From contig JBBHKE010001991.1 in NCBI GenBank assembly GCA_037447655.1, positions 1 to 64,000 on the forward strand: a stretch of DNA of 64,000 bases, written 5' to 3'. Below the pieces are notes generated by a model. That model did not search any database, was not told where the DNA came from, and saw nothing but the letters and a program-made list of their open reading frames with translations. The translations under genes were made by a program, and so were the position numbers. Every line of letters begins with the position of its first letter. Within the stretch, counting starts at the first letter, position 1. Source of the DNA: Zygnema cylindricum (lineage: Eukaryota > Streptophyta > Zygnematophyceae > Zygnematales > Zygnemataceae). This document shows positions 1-16,708 of the stretch, one piece after another.

Positions 1-555
1 TGACATTGTAGACGTACCGCCATCCAGCCTGTGCCGTTTCACGGTTGAGGAAGATGCACTTTGCCTTTGCGTCTCTTGTCCGCGCGACGTGAAATGGCAT
101 CGGATCTTGAGACCCCTGGCGAAATAATATCCGTACCAGGCCAAACGGACAAAACCAAACAAATTATGTACTTTGCTTTGTCGTACCTGAACACAAACGG
201 ACAAAACATAGCGGATCGTGCACTTTTCGTCGTCGCTTGAATTCTTTTGAAATTTCTTGGAAATTTCTTACACGTGCGACTACATGTTTTTATTTGTTTT
301 TCGAAAAATCTTTGTTTTAAAACACATCTTCCCTGTGTTTTAAAGAAAAGTTTGAAGATGACGTTTTTTGGCGTGGCCGTGGGTCGAAGAACACAAAAAT
401 ACAATATGTAGTACATGTTAAATTCGATGATGACGCAAAATGTACTTCTCATTTTTTCCTTTTTTTTGTACGGTTGAAACTTACGCGGTACGGCTCTAAG
501 TTTTACAGAAAAACGACAGAAGAAAACCCTTTCTTAAGCACATGGAGACGCACCC
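1..555 (-). mobile_element. PIF/Harbinger-like non-autonomous element, family A, cut by window edge
   Basis: This stretch matches the elements at 21036-21796 (plus) and 43854-44605 (minus) and has the same orientation as the latter. Its inner end reads ATGGAGACGCACCC, the reverse complement of the family terminus GGGTGCGTCTCCAT. The other end lies before base 1. The translated frame 39-452 resembles frames in the other two copies only because the DNA is repeated. I see no transposase, so this is a deletion derivative or MITE. Confidence 0.75.
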
Positions 556-2813
556 TATTCTACAGTGCGCTGCAATTTTATTTTATTTTTGCGTAGCATT
601 TATGTCAATTGACCGTCTCTTCCATGTCATGCCAAAAGACATTTAATGCCTGATAGTTCCAATTTGTGTATGTAATCGTGTCAGTAATAGCAAATCAAAT
701 CTTTTGTTGTGAAAGAATCTACAAATACTGACCTAGAATCTGCGGAAGGCCAATCATATGGCATCTGCCATTTGTCACGTGTCTCAACAGTTTATCAGAA
801 ATTTTCACCACTTCCCGTGATTGCATGTGAAATTCTCAGCCGAGCTAGGAATCTTTGCGCATTAACGTCAGTACGGACGTGTCAGTATTCGATTCGAAGA
901 TAGATATGAGAGCCGATGCGATTCTGATCCTCAATCTTTTCGTCCTAGAGCAAATCTCTCGTGATATGAAACGATTTCCAGAGGCTCTGCGATCACAGCC
1001 TGTGTGGCCGTTCCCCCCCACGACCACTATTATTATCCCGTTTCCGATAATTTCCTGAAATCGACAGATATCGTCAGAATCGGTAGACGATTCCCACCAA
1101 GGTTTCGTCCAGCTTGATCGCACCTTAAAATCACTAATTCCAAATGTGCACTCTGAACGTGACTTTCGATGATGTACTCCAGCTGTCACGCTCTGACTCA
1201 TATTTTTGCTAAAATTTGTCCGCCTTCACGCTTCAAAACGGCTTACACTGACCGTCAATTCCGCTGACAGCGATATTCTTGTCTTTTGCGAGTGAATGCC
1301 ACGGATCATAAGATTTCTCGTGATTTTCACCGTAGAAGTGTGAATAGCCCATCGTACTTTGCGGGCCCACTCAATTCCGTACATTATTCGACCAGCCGTC
1401 TGTTGCGGACGCCAACAGTTCGAAAGTCCTTCCTCGAATGGGATATCAGATCGTCACTTGCAAACTCTTTTAACCTATTGGACCACCGACATTTTGGAAC
1501 CTAGTAGGTCCGAAACTGTACGAACAGGAACGTCTTTAGCTGCTGTGCAGTTCTATTTGGACGTTTGTCATTAAATCGCCGGCGTGCATTTCCAGGTCAA
1601 TTCCCAGGATCCTAACGGGCCGATACATAAAGAGGGCAGTTCCGTGCAATAATTTTCCTTGGTTCGAAAAAAGATTTTTTTTCATTTTGGCTAGGACTAA
1701 CGAACGTTTCGTCGCGACGTGCTGCATATCGAATCTAAAAAGTAAAAACGGTTCAATAATTATTTTTTTGATCGATAAAAAAAAAAATCTCTGTAAAAAA
1801 ACTTACGACCAAAAAGTGGCGATTTCACGCTCGATTTGCAAAGGCGGGTAGCGTGGCAAAATAGATGTGGGATAGCCGCGGAAAATCAGGTCGTTTTTTT
1901 TTTTTCCTTACGCGTGCCGTCTAGGGGAAAAAAAAAACCTGGAAAAGATAAATATGCCCGTGAAAAAAAAAAGTTAGTCAACCGTAATTCGCCCAGTTTG
2001 ACAGTTGATCCCAATAATCGTTTTGAGACGCCTAAGATAAAAAATAGAATCCTTTCAAATACTTTTGATCTCCTTTAATTTTTCTTCCTTTAGTTTGTAC
2101 ATGCAAACGCGGCTAATCCTCTAAGATAAAAGGACGACACCCGTCACGCGATGGACGCATAGTGGTCATTGCTAAAAATCGAGCGTCAAATTAGCTACTT
2201 TTCGGCTTTGTGGAGTTTATCAAGGTCGAAGTTTACACGAAGATGTGAACTAATATTTTGTTTCGACATTCTACTTTTGGTGTATACTTCTTCGTAACTT
2301 CTCAAACCTTCAGCCATGGCTTCTTTATATCGTTTTTTTGCAATTTCTCCTTCAACTTATCACTAAAGTTTACGTGCTTTAATTTCCGTTTTTCAACCAT
2401 TTCTTACTTTAAAAGTCATCAAATTTCACGCACGGGAACTAAAAAAAAAAACGATCAGGTAAGCGACCTTCCTTCGAAATTATCCTCCTTCATTTGCACT
2501 TGGCACGTTAACCTGATCCGCAAGTCCAATTTGCTTCACCGTTAATTTATAAACTAGCAGAAAAAAAAACAAAAAGGAGGTCAAGAGGTTCGGAGATTTC
2601 CAAGATTCATTACGTGATCAACTTTTCGAATTGCGACGTGAGACAAAGCCACCACGAGACAACCATCTTCGGGATCTTTATCAATGGTTGTAGCGTTGTT
2701 TTTGTTCTTAGCTTAAAGATTTATTATTGTTTACTTTTTAATTTTCTTACCATGTAATTTTGTGTAAACACTAAAATACAATGAGCGTTCAATCCCCTTC
2801 CACATCCTCTCTA
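556..2813. other. No recognisable gene
   Basis: Short unrelated open frames only, none over about 120 codons and none with a known domain. The DNA has several A/T homopolymer runs (about 1660-1970). No mirror copy of this stretch is seen elsewhere in the window. I see nothing I can name. Confidence 0.5.
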
Positions 2814-3000
2814 CACCGTCAATCGCTATTAGAGTATATAACGCCAATTCGGTGCCCTTTTTTCAAAAAAAAAACCCGAAATACAATCCATAATTCTATT
2901 TTTTCCATTATTCTAATTAGGTTTTATTTCAATTAGCGTTAATAATGAAAGTACACTTCGAGGAATAGTGCGGCGTACGGACATAATATTATCATTGAAA
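2814..3000. mobile_element. CACCG-family MITE, partial
   Basis: After a TA at 2812-2813 the sequence starts CACCGTCAATCGCTATTA, the terminus of a TA-flanked MITE family found many times in this window. The interior, with an aatagtg..gtacggac stretch near 2960-2985, resembles the copy beginning at 57271. I did not find a clean opposite terminus, so the right end given is approximate. Confidence 0.55.
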
Positions 3001-6000
3001 TGGTACTTTTGAATTACCAGGCATAAAGAAACTACATTATTGCGCCACATGAATGTACTAAAAGAAAGAGATGCAAACTCGTTGAAAAAATCACGTTCTC
3101 ATATGTTCGCCGTCGACCGTGTGAACAGCGCGACAGCTTATTGAATTATCAGATTTTGTGTGGATACACATATTACTGTAGACACGAAGGGCGGGTATTT
3201 GTTATTCAGACAACCCAAATTACGGTTAGGGATTAATTAGTATATATATATTTTTTCAAAGAAAAACCCGATTGAGTGTAACACTAATTTGTTTTTACGC
3301 TATTTATTCCCCTTCTCTCTATTATTGACGGTGTATTGCATTTACCGTTATGTAACATCTTATCATGTTTTACCTCGAATCCGGCTTTCACAAAACCAAA
3401 ACCTCAAAATGTACCTACCTCAAATGATTAGTATGCTTTTTCAGTTTGAAAATCATCACCTACCCCAACATGTAAATTCTTTTAGTATTTTATCTATCCA
3501 CAACACTATCGAACAAAGGTAACAACTCTTGCTTTTTCTTTCTTAACCTAAGACTAATCTTTCTCTTTATTCTTAGTCGGGTTTCACCCCTCCTTTTAGC
3601 CCACCAATATCTCGAAACCATTGTCCGAATTTTTCAAACTTTAAGGTTCAACTGCGAATCTAGTGAAACACGTAAAAGGGTGTCTATGTGCCATTTTAAA
3701 TCTTTTTAGTTCACAAGATGGTTATCATAGACCAACCCCTCTATCTTCTTATATCTTTTTCAAAGTGAATGGGATTTTTTTCCCAATTTGATGCGCAAGG
3801 TTGTAACCACAACGATACCATTATTATATTTTTATAATCAACATAATCATGAGGAATTTCCAACAAATCGGACGTAGATAGGTGTTGTTACACATATTTT
3901 AATTTGGAAAATGTTAATACGGTTTAAATGTGCACATATAAGATTAACAGTGGAAAAACTTTTAAATATTAACAACAATGTTTTCGGTAAGTAATGTGAA
4001 CTCGATATAAATGCCTAAAGATAGTGTTATAGATCAAGTTCATTCAAACAATACTTACCAATAGTATTCACATATCGATCATCGACAAAACTTGCTCGAT
4101 ACATACTATAATTGAAAGGTATTTGTTTTTTCGCCTTTGTTTTTTTGTTTTTTTTTTTCGTTTGTGTGTTTTTTTTCTGGATTAAGTTGTTATTTAATGA
4201 AGGTGAGATGTGATAAAGAAAAATATTGTGTGACCACAACCGACATTTATTTTTGTGCCATTATATACGTTATAGTTTTGTTTGCTCAAACGTTTCGGTT
4301 GCATTTCACTTCATAAATGGAAAATTGTAGGGTACCCCCTATTAACATTTTTACAAAAATTGCACTCTGGTTAGCGCTAACTAGTAAACATACGCAAATT
4401 AGCTACATTGCCCATTCCTATTATAATAACTAACACGAATTATATCATGATTTTCTTGGAAGAAAATCACAAAAATATGTTAGCACCATTATGTGATGGA
4501 TTGGATTGTAATCTATAACGTCTCCATTGACTAAATTGAGTGTGTTAATTAAGAATTTGCATTATCATTAATGAATCTTTAAAGTTAATAACGATCAATC
4601 GTGTACCTTTACATGATGAATTAACTCTTTTTTACCTTGAAGATTGTCTCGTCGCCCTTTTGTAAAAGAACTAAAGGTCTATTGTCAACCACTTAACAAC
4701 CACAATTGTACCCAAAGCGGTTACTACTGTATAACTTTTTTTTTATGAAAATTGAAAAAAAAGGGCAAAAAAAAAGAATAAAATTGGGAGGACATACAGT
4801 CTTGCACATTTCGAATATTTTATTCGGTATGTTTATGTAGAAAAGAATCTGTCCCATAATTATTCTTGCGAAAAATGTTAATGGGACCTAAAAAATGGTA
4901 ATATCACATTTCCGAAATTTGGTTTAGTGCGGACAAATGGCTTTCGTGAAAAAAAATAGTGTTGTCTATTAGTAGCTAGTTGTTGATAACTAACATGTAC
5001 CTTTTTTTGACCCACCGATAATCGATTTATTGGTTCGATTCATCAGTGTTGGAATAATCGTGATAAGTTTTTAATGTATCGCGATGTATTACTTATAACT
5101 ACGGGGTCCATATAACTATCGATGATAGCTCCGTACTCTTGTTTGGAATGGATTGTGGTTTTTTGTTCAAAAGCTTCCCGTCTCTCCCCCTCCCCTACTT
5201 TTTCGTGATATTTATTTGTACAAACAAACCCCCACAACCGATCATTATCAACGATGGTTTTTATTAGTGAGATACAGATAATTATCGTTATCGGTTTTGT
5301 TGTGATAAGGTTTTTTTTAGGCATAACACTACAAAAAAATAACGGAAAAAAATTGGGCAATCTACAATTTTTTGTTTGGGAGAGAACTTGCTTGGGAGTG
5401 CGTTAACTTTTTGCGAAACGGAAAGCTCTCCATTTCATTAGATTTCTAAGCCTAATTAAAGGAGAGTGGAGTAGACACACGAAAAAATGGGTTTATTTTG
5501 CAGCAGCCACAAAGTTTTGGGTTGAAATAGACACCCTGAAATGCATAAAATGTTTTGTATCAGTATCAACATTTGGACAACCATTCAATTTCATTTTTTT
5601 AAAAATTAGAGCTAAAAAATAAGTACTTTTAGCTATATACGACTATTTTGAGAATGTGTTTTTTGGCCCAAAATTGAGCCAGATTGGGAGGGTTGCACAT
5701 AAGTGGTATCTTTTCAATTCTTAGGGTGTACTATCATTACCTAAAAATCGAGGTTTATTATTGGATGCCTTACTGTTTTCTATCATTTTGCACTAATTTC
5801 TCTTTTGGGGGGGTGGAAACATCTTTACTTGAGATATATTAGGATTCGTCAAGCTTAATGGCTTAAACCTTTGACAGTCACATTTTTTGCTTTTTTTAAA
5901 TCCGCGGCTCGACCGTTGAAACCATCCAGTGTGTGGATAGCGAGGCGAGGACACTATTCACACAGTAGACACTATCCACACAGTGCACGTGTACAATTGG

Positions 6001-6239
6001 TACACTTGTAAAATTTAAAATAATATCCACGATGAACGCGGTATGACAACCCTAACGTCGCGTAGGCCATGTGCCTTCCGCCTAAGGGTGGCTTCCCATG
6101 AAGAAATTCCCTAGATATCCAATTTGTACGGATTTTTACTTTTTTCCAATTTTGACGTAATATTCGTTACTTTCATACTTTTCTTGAACTTCATTCAGTT
6201 TTCGATGTACAATATTCGAAAATATACGAAAAACTACCC
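3001..6239. other. AT-rich intergenic DNA, no gene seen
   Basis: Low-complexity AT-rich sequence with only short open frames and no domain I recognise. Around 5925-5990 a short phrase of the form CACTATCCACACAGT recurs two or three times in imperfect form. Nothing else stands out. Confidence 0.45.
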
Positions 6240-7439
6240 AGTAACCATAGTTGTTCACGCCGTTTAGTGCGAGCGATTCAATAGCGACAAATTATACGTA
6301 ACGAACGCATTGAACGTTTTGAAGAAATTGTAAAAATTGTCAATGAATTTTCGTCCGTACTATTTCGTACATGTAAACAAAAATAAATTTTACATTTACT
6401 GCAGATTGTACATTTTCTGTACATTTCCCGTACATTTCCCGTATCTTTTCTAAAAAATTGGTCCTTACTTTACAGTACAATTCCGTACATTTCCCGTAAA
6501 AAATTTTGTTCAGTTTACCGGACAGAAAGTAATACGAAGTGCAAGGTATCTTTTTGTCAAAGTCCGTACATTTACCGTACAAAATCGTACAGCTATCGTA
6601 AAATACCGTACAATTTCCGTAAATTTGCCGTTCAGTTTACTTGACAAAAAGTACATCGTGATTTTTTACGATTTTTTCATCAGTCACGAATTATACGTTT
6701 CAATCGGAAAAAAGGAAAAAAATCGCACGATTTGAACAACAGCGCCAGTAACCCTAAAAAAATCCTTAAAATATCCTAAAACCGAAGGAAATATACGGAA
6801 ATGTACGCAATTATACGGAAAGTGTACCATAAAAACCCCTAATAAGGCGGAAAATGAAAGACAGCTATACGGAAACACACGGATTGTACGAATCATACGA
6901 AAGTGTACCCTAAATCCCTAAAATCCCCCTTAAATAACCCTAATAATACTGATATACGGACAGAGTACGTAAATGTACAAAAAGTCAAAAACGTAATGGT
7001 ACATAGTCGGGTACGCATTTTATTATTTTTTCAACATCGTTATATGCGAATGGTACGTAGTATTCGCGCGTTCGTTTCGTGCGTATTATGCGAATTGGAC
7101 ATGTATGGCAAATTCTGTAACCGTACTGCAAAATCTACGGGCTGTTTGACGATGTTCCATCGCCGTAGCGCCTGTAAACCACGTGTTATAAATTGAGGGC
7201 CACCACGCAATCTACGATCCGATATTGAATATTCTCAAAGATTTTTCACACCGACAAATTTAACTGAAAATCTTTATGTGCGTACTATGTACCTACGTAC
7301 CAGGTCATCATACGACAGAACATTTGTACTTTTTGCAGACGCCAGTCTTCTACGCCAGCTCATTTTTTAGGGTTCGGAAAAATAGGGCGACGAATGAGCG
7401 TTTCGAGATTTTTTTTTTTTTTCGGTTGCATTTCGAGAG
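6240..7439. other. CGTACA-rich degenerate repeat region
   Basis: The motif family CGTACA / TGTACG and the phrase gtacatttcccgtaca recur many times on both strands between about 6340 and 7110, in a loose non-periodic way. No coding frame with a domain is present. This lies outside the large inverted duplication, whose left boundary follows at 7440. It is probably decayed transposon DNA, but I cannot assign a family. Confidence 0.4.
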
Positions 7440-7538
7440 GTACATATCATGTGCACATCTTGTTAATTTCGTTGGTAATCCATCGTGACACGTAGCTTAA
7501 TCGTCCAGCGTGTCGCGATTTTTTTTTTCCTGTCGGTG

Positions 7539-7572
7539 GCAACCCACCTCGTCGACGTGGGAGGTGGGTTGC
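7539..7572. repeat. 12-bp perfect inverted repeat (hairpin) with 10-base loop
   Basis: GCAACCCACCTC at 7539-7550 is followed by a ten-base loop and by its exact reverse complement at 7561-7572. The mirror copy in the right arm (about 57134-57167) keeps both stems. I know of no role. It may be a transposon terminus pair or a cruciform-forming site. Confidence 0.7.
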
Positions 7573-7831
7573 TAGCTACAGAAAAAATTGAAGCGAATGC
7601 CTCGCAATGAATATCCGACGGTCATCGTTACCTCCCAGACCTTCGGAGAGTACTGGCAAGATTCTCTGTAATGTCCTTTTGGTATAACAACAAAATAAGC
7701 GGTACGAACTGGTACGGACAGGCGCGGATTTCATGTAAATCCAACGAAACCCGCGAGATTTGCTGTAAATATTATTTTGCCATCCACGGGCCTTCGTGGA
7801 CAGGATTTAGGGTTTAAAACATTGCAACAAA

Positions 7832-8024
7832 TAGTGTTGGGTATCGAGGACCCTTTGCCGATATTCAATATATATCGAATTTCAGGTACCCGATAATCGA
7901 TATATCGCTTCGATATATCGAAAACCAAACCATCGCGATATATTGGAGATATATTGCCGATATACCGTATCGCCAATATATCGAGCCATAAAAAAAATAA
8001 AAATTTCATTTTTTTTTTAAAACG

Positions 8025-8062
<38 letters not shown>

Positions 8063-8276
8063 AGCGCGCGGGGGGGGGGGGGGGGGGGGTATTATCCGTA
8101 CGATTTTCCGTAATATTTTCCGAACTATCACTGTACGAACACCCTTATTTTGCGATATATATCGCGATGATTTATGTTGGTCCCGGTACGATATATCGAG
8201 GAATCTGCTCGATCGATATTCAATATCTTGAATATCGCAATCATCGCGATATGAATTTACCCGATACCCAACACTA
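7832..8276. mobile_element. hAT-like MITE (445 bp), left arm only
   Basis: Termini are TAGTGTTGGGTATC and its reverse complement. The element is flanked by an exact 8-bp direct repeat GCAACAAA at 7824-7831 and 8277-8284. The corresponding right-arm site near 56875 has the single uninterrupted GCAACAAA. An 8-bp duplication and a TAGTG-type terminus are hallmarks of hAT transposons. The interior is rich in ATCGATAT-type short palindromes and contains a long C/G tract. No transposase is present. Confidence 0.9.
8025..8089. repeat. C37 - GAGCGCGC - G20 homopolymer palindrome
   Basis: A run of 37 C (8025-8061) is followed by gagcgcgc and a run of 20 G (8070-8089), within the hAT-like MITE. Such DNA can form G-quadruplex, i-motif or hairpin structures, and run length in an assembly is unreliable. 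Glycine- or proline-rich translations across it are artefacts of the homopolymer. Confidence 0.9.
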
Positions 8277-8284
8277 GCAACAAA

Positions 8285-10060
8285 GGTTGTACAATGATAT
8301 AGTACGCACGTACAATGTGACATTTGAGCACGCTTTTACAAATCTTAAATTTACGTACAGATATTTCTTTCAGATTTTGCGCTTTGAAAATCTTTTACGA
8401 TTTTTATCATATGAACACAAGCCTACGTGGTACCAAAAAAAATAAAACAGTTACGAGCTACTGTACAGTACCACTAATAGTAAACGTCTCCGTACGTTTA
8501 GACGGACTTCCAGCCTTACGGACTTAGCCAAACGAACAAACTCTTTGGAAGTTTGCCGGCAGTTTTTTTTTTTTCTATACTTAATTTTTCTAATCTGTAT
8601 AGATTTTGGCCCAAAACTCTGAATGTAAAATTCGCGAAAGTTCATGTACGGCAGAAGTAAATCCGTACATATATGAAGATTTACGTACCTTCAAACTACA
8701 TGTACTTTTGCAGAATGCTTTACGCTACGTAGGTACGAATGTACGGACAGTCTAAACTATACCGCCCATCGTTATTTGCGTTAAGAATTTGTTAGTGTTA
8801 ATGCGAATTAAGAATGAATGATCACATGTTGCGTTCAGCGACACGTGGCAAATGCAGTCCTCGCGTATATATATCTTATCCCATTTGGTGACAGGACCCG
8901 GGTTGGCCTTCTTAATTTTGCCGCGTGGCCACTACAAACAAAAACAAGGACCAGGAGGTAACGAACAAAATAAAGCGATACATATATTTTTCCCGTGGGT
9001 CCTATTAGCTCAGCTTGTACGGCAGTTTCGAGCACGTTAAAGCCGTTAGTAACATTTGCGTCCTATCCAGCACTGGACATTTCACTTCAATTTGTCTGGC
9101 CGTTCAATTTTTGAAATGCCTAAGTTTTTGTCTTTTTTAACTGACATCCTATCTTTAAGATTCGGTCAAGATCGCGTAAAATCTTCAAGATGTCTGCGTA
9201 CGCTTTCGTGGCCACAAAGTATACTTCTGAATGTCGGTGCAGTACTTTTGTAGCGTTGCTATAGCCGTTGATGATGAAAGGCTTTGGGGTGTACTGAGAA
9301 GATGGTGGTTTTTAAGACAGGGAATGCTTTGGACAAGTGAAATATCGTCGAAGAAGCGTTCGACACCTTTTTCCAAAACGCCAAATATACCACGCGGTCA
9401 CAGCATACCTCGAGATTTGCTTTTTATTTAACCCAAAAGCAATGAAAAAACCAGAAACCTGCCACCAAAAAACCTCGGATTTCCTAACGGCCGTCAATTT
9501 TTCAGGACCAGCCTGCATATAGGACGTCGGAACAATTGCCACTTCCGGATAAAAAACTAGATTCGGCGTGTCTGTTGTACCAAATCAAAGATGTCGGTCT
9601 GCACAAATTTTCTCTGTTTAAAAAAAACGCTTCTGTCGCCCATCACGGTAAAACCTCCGTACGATTTTCCTACAATCAAAATACTTCTGTCGTTTCCGAT
9701 TACAATCTTTTAAAAAATCGTCAGGCGCCTCCTGAAGGGTCAAGCCACATGGTTTGGTTCGGAATCCACCAACCAATCAGACACGCCGAGGGAAACCGTT
9801 AAAGTTTGACAGAGCCCACAGCTGCCCTTGAACCACAAACCCAAAACCATCCAGGCGACTGTACCATTTCCGAACCAATTCCCGAACCTAGAGTATCGGC
9901 CGTATCCCATACCTTTACTGAAACATCGTAGCACGTCTGGTCGCCGCGGCCAACTATTCCCTGTTCCTCAGAATCAGTACTCCGCCACTGTACCGGATTC
10001 CCGCCGTCGCTACGTTTGAAAACTTAAGTCTCCACTGCAGCCCGCCATCCTGCCCCGCCA
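8285..10060. other. Arm DNA upstream of DUR3, no gene seen
   Basis: This stretch mirrors right-arm DNA 55024-56870 throughout but carries only short open frames that are not kept in the same frame between arms. No tRNA or domain was recognised. It presumably holds the distal promoter of DUR3 plus old repeat remnants. Confidence 0.45.
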
Positions 10061-10068
10061 TATAAAAG
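10061..10068 (+). promoter_or_regulatory. TATA box of the left DUR3 gene
   Basis: TATAAAAG lies 120 bases before the DUR3 start codon in a GC-rich setting, and is followed by a pyrimidine-rich CTCTCTCT stretch typical of a transcription start region. The right-arm copy keeps TATAAAA. Confidence 0.7.
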
Positions 10069-10187
10069 AGGGAGAGCCTTCCCAAAGCGTTGATTGTAGC
10101 TGCAGCTTCTCGCTCTCTCTGTTACTAATTTTTTTTTTTTGAGGAATCTAAGCTCTAGTGCTCGAGGTCCTTGTGACAATTGTCACA

Positions 10188-14559
<4,372 letters not shown>

Positions 14560-14753
14560 AGTAGTTATGAATCCTATTCCTTAAGTTCGTTTATCTGACA
14601 GGGAATTCCTACCGTTGATTCAGTTGAAGTCATCTTGGATATTGCCCTATTTTTCCATAATAGAGAATTGATTGGACTGAGGCCCCTTAGAGGCAGGCTG
14701 ATGTTAAGAGATGGTAATAATTACATAATCATTTTATCCTAGGTGGGCTATCG

Positions 14754-14759
14754 AATAAA
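14754..14759 (+). terminator. Candidate polyadenylation signal of left DUR3
   Basis: AATAAA, 195 bases after the stop codon. The right arm keeps the same hexamer in mirror position (50478-50483). Assigned by motif and distance only. Confidence 0.5.
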
Positions 14760-15880
14760 ATACCCTCTTTTAGGGGAGGTAATAGGTTCATTAATTTAGG
14801 GTGTAGTGAGTCGTTGTAGCAGGGCAGCAAGGAGGTATTTGTTGCGTTTGCAGGAACTTTGTGATTGTAACCTCAAATTTATATATACGGACCAGATTGG
14901 TCAATTTATATTTTGTTTCTCCTCTGTTTTCAGCATGTTGTTTATTTATGTTCCTCTTTTAACAAAATGTTTGGTGCACACTGAAACGGTGTCGTGATCT
15001 TTTTTGTATCAGTACGCCAGTATTTCAACCTTACACATGACATCTGGACAAACGTCTCTTAGCTTCCAATCATAATTTTTTTTTTCCACTTGCAATATTT
15101 AACATCATATTGATAGAAAGTGTCCTTCATGATGGAGTTATAAAGCACCATACATGACATAGAAAATTGATATATCAACTTATTGCTAATAGATAGTGAC
15201 GTAAAAATGAATTGATTAGTAGGGGACTGTTGAAGCTTAATCATCCAAAGAAATGTAAACCATTATAACGGATGAGGTAATCTTAATAATATGAATGTGT
15301 TCGAATTATGTAACACTCTGCATCAAAGCACAATCAAAACTTGTAAAAATAGTGAGCTCTTATTCAACAGTGTCCCCATAACATTTACCCGATTGTGAAG
15401 TATGAAATTTCGTCAGAGTATTTTGTTTTTCCAAATTTATAACTGTTATTTAGTTTTATATTCCAAATTTATATTTAGTTATTTAGTTTTTTTTTTTTTA
15501 AACCAGAGCAATTTCGACTAGAATATGAGAAGCTTTTAATATGACAAATGCTCGATTTGGCGCAGGAAGAATCCGAATATTCAATTTAGAATGTTGATTT
15601 CTTGTCCTTAAAAATGCGCAAAACAATCATTTTCAGTAGACCAAAAAAAAAAGTAACTGCTGGATTGTGAACGTAAATGCACTAAAATTTTCAACAGAAG
15701 AGAAAGCGACGAAAAAAATCTAAACTTTATATTTTAGTTACGACCAAAAGAAGTTATTCCGGATCAAAAAATTGTTTGATTTTCTTTTTTTTCTTTGGCC
15801 GTTGGAAACTGAAAATATCATCATCGATTCTCCCAATCACCAAATAATTACTCAAGAAGAACATATACATAGTCTATTAA
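14760..15880. other. Intergenic arm DNA, no gene seen
   Basis: AT-rich sequence mirrored at about 49450-50470 with many small differences. Open frames here are short and not conserved between arms. Nothing else was recognised. Confidence 0.45.
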
Positions 15881-16250
15881 AGAGGGAAAGGGAAAGAGAA
15901 AAGGGAAATGGAGGGAGAGAAGAAGAACGAACGGGAGACAAGGAGAAAGAGAGGGAGAGAAAGACAGAGAGGAGAGTATAGGACTCCTCCCTCCTCCCAA
16001 CCCCTCATATTTCCCTTTCTCAACTATCTCTTTTCTCCTTCCCTTCTCTCCCAGTACCCCAATTGTGACAAAACACAATTACCCTCGCTCCTTCTTTCTC
16101 CTCTCTCCACCTTGGAGGGAGGGAAGAAGGAGGAGGTAAAGGGCGCGGAAACGGAGGGAGTGAGAAACAAAAGGAGGGAGAGAGAGATAAAGAGAGGAGG
16201 ATGGAAAAGAGGAAGGGAAAGAGGGAAAAGGAGGGAGAGAGGACAGGTTG
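15881..16250. repeat. Purine-rich and pyrimidine-rich low-complexity tract
   Basis: GGGAGAGA-type purine runs surround a central pyrimidine segment (about 15985-16110). The mirror copy is at about 49010-49420. Charged Arg/Glu-rich or Ser/Pro/Leu-rich open frames over it simply reflect composition and are not genes. Confidence 0.8.
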
Positions 16251-16708
16251 GCGGACGGAAAAGCGGGAAGCAAAAAAGGCGGGAGCGCCGATTGGCAAGA
16301 AATACGAGTACGTATATTTTAACGTACGCTCGTAAAAGTACGCACGTAATCAGTACGTACGCATAAGTGATACAGTACGTACACAGAGGAGCGTCATCTT
16401 ATGAGATTCGTACGTGTACGGTCAGCGGTGGATGAGGATCTCGCAGGATTCTGTGTCCGGATGACGCAAATGACGCGAATGGCGCAAAAAATCCAAGCAG
16501 ATCTGAAGAAGTACGAAAAATCAGATCTGAAAGAGTACAAAGAATCGAATCTGACTGAGTACGGCAACCGGTCCATATGTAATAATACTTTTGTGTTCGG
16601 GAAAAAATGTTGCAGGAGGGGTTTATATACCAAGTCCAGTAACAAAAGAAAACAGACCACTCTAAATCTGAAAATTCTCCAGAGCCTAAAATAGTTGTTT
16701 ATGTATTT

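Noticed and set aside
39-452. 137-codon minus-strand frame
   Set aside because: Part of a Harbinger-like element repeated at 21036 and 43854. Frames in those copies are broken in different places, and no transposase motif was seen.
6900-6950. Telomere-like ccctaaa words
   Set aside because: Only a few irregular copies, also seen singly inside the family B element. No array, so not an interstitial telomere.
7954-8323. Poly-proline / poly-glycine open frames on both strands
   Set aside because: Created by the C37/G20 homopolymers inside a MITE; not genes.
16401-16694. 97-codon frame with MTQMTRMAQKIQAD, also present near 48600-48860
   Set aside because: Its conservation is explained by the arm duplication. 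The repetitive atgacgcaaatgacgc DNA gives a low-complexity peptide, and the frame has no domain or splice context.
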